64,000 nt of DNA, taken from Streblospio benedicti (taxonomy: Eukaryota > Annelida > Polychaeta > Spionida > Spionidae). The position numbers were made by a program, and so were the translations under genes. The stretch covers positions 41,737,217 through 41,801,216 of the forward strand of contig CM032667.1 in the NCBI GenBank assembly GCA_019095985.1, read 5' to 3'. Below are positions 62,361-64,000 of this stretch, in pieces; position 1 is the stretch's first letter; every line of letters starts with the position of its first letter. Below the pieces are notes generated by a model. That model saw nothing but the letters and a program-made list of their open reading frames with translations. It was not told where the DNA came from and ran no database searches.

Positions 62361-63740
62361 ATCGGCAATCTCATGACTGGTAGTGACTATGGATGGAATT
62401 GTGTATTTTATGACCTCAAGGGGCACGGAGTAAGTGCATAGTTCAAGGTACTAGAGCCGTGTCGCCGGACGGGGCATGTTTTCTGCCATATTGCGTATGT
62501 TTACATGGTATGTTTTATGGAACCCTTTGATGACAGTGTCTGGTTTATATTTGTTTACATGATGTTTTTATGCACAATGAAATGCTGTAGATGGTGGTTT
62601 AGTGTATCATTAACCAAAATACCATAAATACATACTTATGTCCTATAAACAACTCTGTGATCAGTGAATGCACACGACATTAATAAATTGAGGCAGGGTG
62701 CAATCAATGGGAGCGTTATTGGAACGGGTGTATTTTGAGGTAGCTAATATTGGAATTGTATTGGAGTGTATTTTGAGGTACTTATATAGGAACGGGGTAT
62801 ACCTTTAGGCCTAGGGCGGTTTATAACAGCTTATGATGTTCGGGGCCGAGAAGCACATGTTTTGACGTGTGGATGGTGTTCAATGTAACTTTAAGAAACA
62901 AAAAACAACTCCACAAGTAGGAGAAGAGTGAACATTTTATTACCGGGTCCATGCGTGCCATGTATCCTTTTCTTTTGGCGTTATTGATGAATTTCATCAT
63001 GCTGAGTTTGACTTTTAAGTAAAATTATGTAAGGGCAATTGTGGTGTATATACAAGCAACGATTATCTCTCGTTGTTGTAAAAATCGAAATATTTGCATA
63101 CAATTTAATCAGGGCCTGGTTCATGGGACCCAGCAATTTTTGAGAAGGTAAAAAAAATATCATCATGTATTTCGGTGGGGTTATGCATGTAATTCAATCA
63201 ACGTGTTATTTACAACGCATCTATACGCAGTGTGAATGTGATTACGGTAGACCGATGAGCAGGGAAAACGGATGTATTGAAAACAGGGTTGAAAAAGGTT
63301 GGGTGTGGTATTTCTGGACTCCATTTTATATACCTCTTCTTTCATCACTGTTATTCGCAATGTGTGCAATTTAGACATTGGATTTAAAATGATGATATGC
63401 TGATATTATATATAGCAGTCTGCACCCGCCATTCTATTTCGTCTGAGGATGACATACGATCTAATTCGTGCATTCTTCACGTGCAAACTACTGGTGAACG
63501 TCTGCAATCATCGCTTGCTGTCATTCCTTTCCTCGGCCTGTGTTAGGATGGAGTGGCTGGGTCGTTGAGTACATGGTCAGTGCACAGGTGAAACCAGCGG
63601 GTGGGTGGGAGTGAGGTGGTTGAGTGGTGGGGCAGGGGGTGGGGTGTGCCCCTGTAAAATATATTTCTAAAGCTCAAGTTTCCATGGTATTCTTATATTC
63701 CCATGGGTCCGTGAGGAAATCGCTTTCTACCAGGAGCATT
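62361..63740. other. Intergenic DNA, nothing recognised
   Basis: Contains a short imperfect repeat of a GGAACGGGTGTATTTTGAGG-like unit at about 62715-62800. The open frames at 62981-63378 are short and match no family I know. Confidence 0.45.
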
Positions 63741-63744
63741 ATAA

Positions 63745-63905
63745 GCTTCTTCTTCGTCGTCTTCGTCTTCGTCTTCGTTTTCGTCTTCGTCGTCTTCTTC
63801 TTTTTCTTCTTCTTCTTCTTCTTCTTCTTCTTCGTCTTTGTCTTCTTCCTCTTCCTCTTTGTCTTCCTCTTCTTCTTTGTCTTCTTCTTCGTCTTCATCT
63901 TCGTC
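63745..63905. repeat. TTC/GTCTTC triplet-rich tract
   Basis: About 160 bases of pyrimidine-rich triplets (TTC, CTT, GTC). It yields Lys/Glu-rich and Phe/Val-rich open frames on both strands that are artefacts of the repeat. Confidence 0.95.
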
Positions 63906-64000
63906 AGTCAATGATGAGTATGATTAGCATGACGTTGCGTTGCACATTGCTCTACATTTCTTAGCAGTTACGCAACGTCCTTCGCGATGTGTGGCAAAAT

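Noticed and set aside
63624-63914. Phe/Val-rich, Lys-rich and Asp/Glu-rich open frames
   Set aside because: Frames through a TTC/GTCTTC tract; low complexity in all frames.

Overview
This is eukaryotic, animal-type DNA: AT-rich introns, GT/AG-bounded exons with consistent phases, C2H2 zinc fingers, a VWD/C8 extracellular protein, hAT-like elements, a CR1/L2-type LINE tail, a Penelope-like fragment and many microsatellites. It suggests an invertebrate metazoan, but I cannot place the phylum. Two runs of exactly 100 N (6074-6173 and 23221-23320) divide the window into three contigs. I recognise no LTR or viral element.

Layout. A ~21 kb locus is present twice. Copy 2 is continuous at 25267-46590. 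Copy 1 is split: 1-6073 is direct, and 7720-23220 is present as the reverse complement. The last base before the first gap (6073) and the last base before the second gap (23220, read backwards) correspond to adjacent bases 31309 and 31310 of copy 2. The middle contig therefore very probably sits backwards in the scaffold. The copies differ by roughly 1-2% in the stretches I compared, plus many indels. Copy 1 carries at least seven frame-breaking indels in exons that are open in copy 2. Upstream of copy 2 is a diverged, partly deleted inverted copy of its first ~2.1 kb (palindrome centre near 25485).

The duplicated locus encodes a secreted-type protein with tandem von Willebrand D plus C8 modules (FCGBP/zonadhesin/mucin style). 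Modules 1 and 2 are the same five-exon cassette, bounded by phase-1 introns; module 3 is a more diverged VWD with another exon layout. A ~1.9 kb hAT-like element with an 8-bp target duplication lies in the last intron of module 1 only. The outer end of the middle contig (6174-6741, minus) holds a large exon of NSF, cut by the gap.

The right part (46.6-64 kb) is single copy. It holds a broken duplicate of the 3' end of an acyl-CoA synthetase gene (46.9-48.06 kb), a C2H2 zinc-finger gene whose eighth finger is split by a small hAT-like MITE (49.7-51.6 kb), a Penelope-like fragment (53.6 kb), and a complete ten-exon, 541-residue 4-coumarate:CoA ligase/luciferase-like gene on the minus strand (54781-60719). 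The last 3 kb hold minisatellites and a TTC/GTCTTC triplet tract but no recognisable gene. I found no new biological system; the strongest signals are the misoriented contig and the duplicated VWD-C8 cassette locus.
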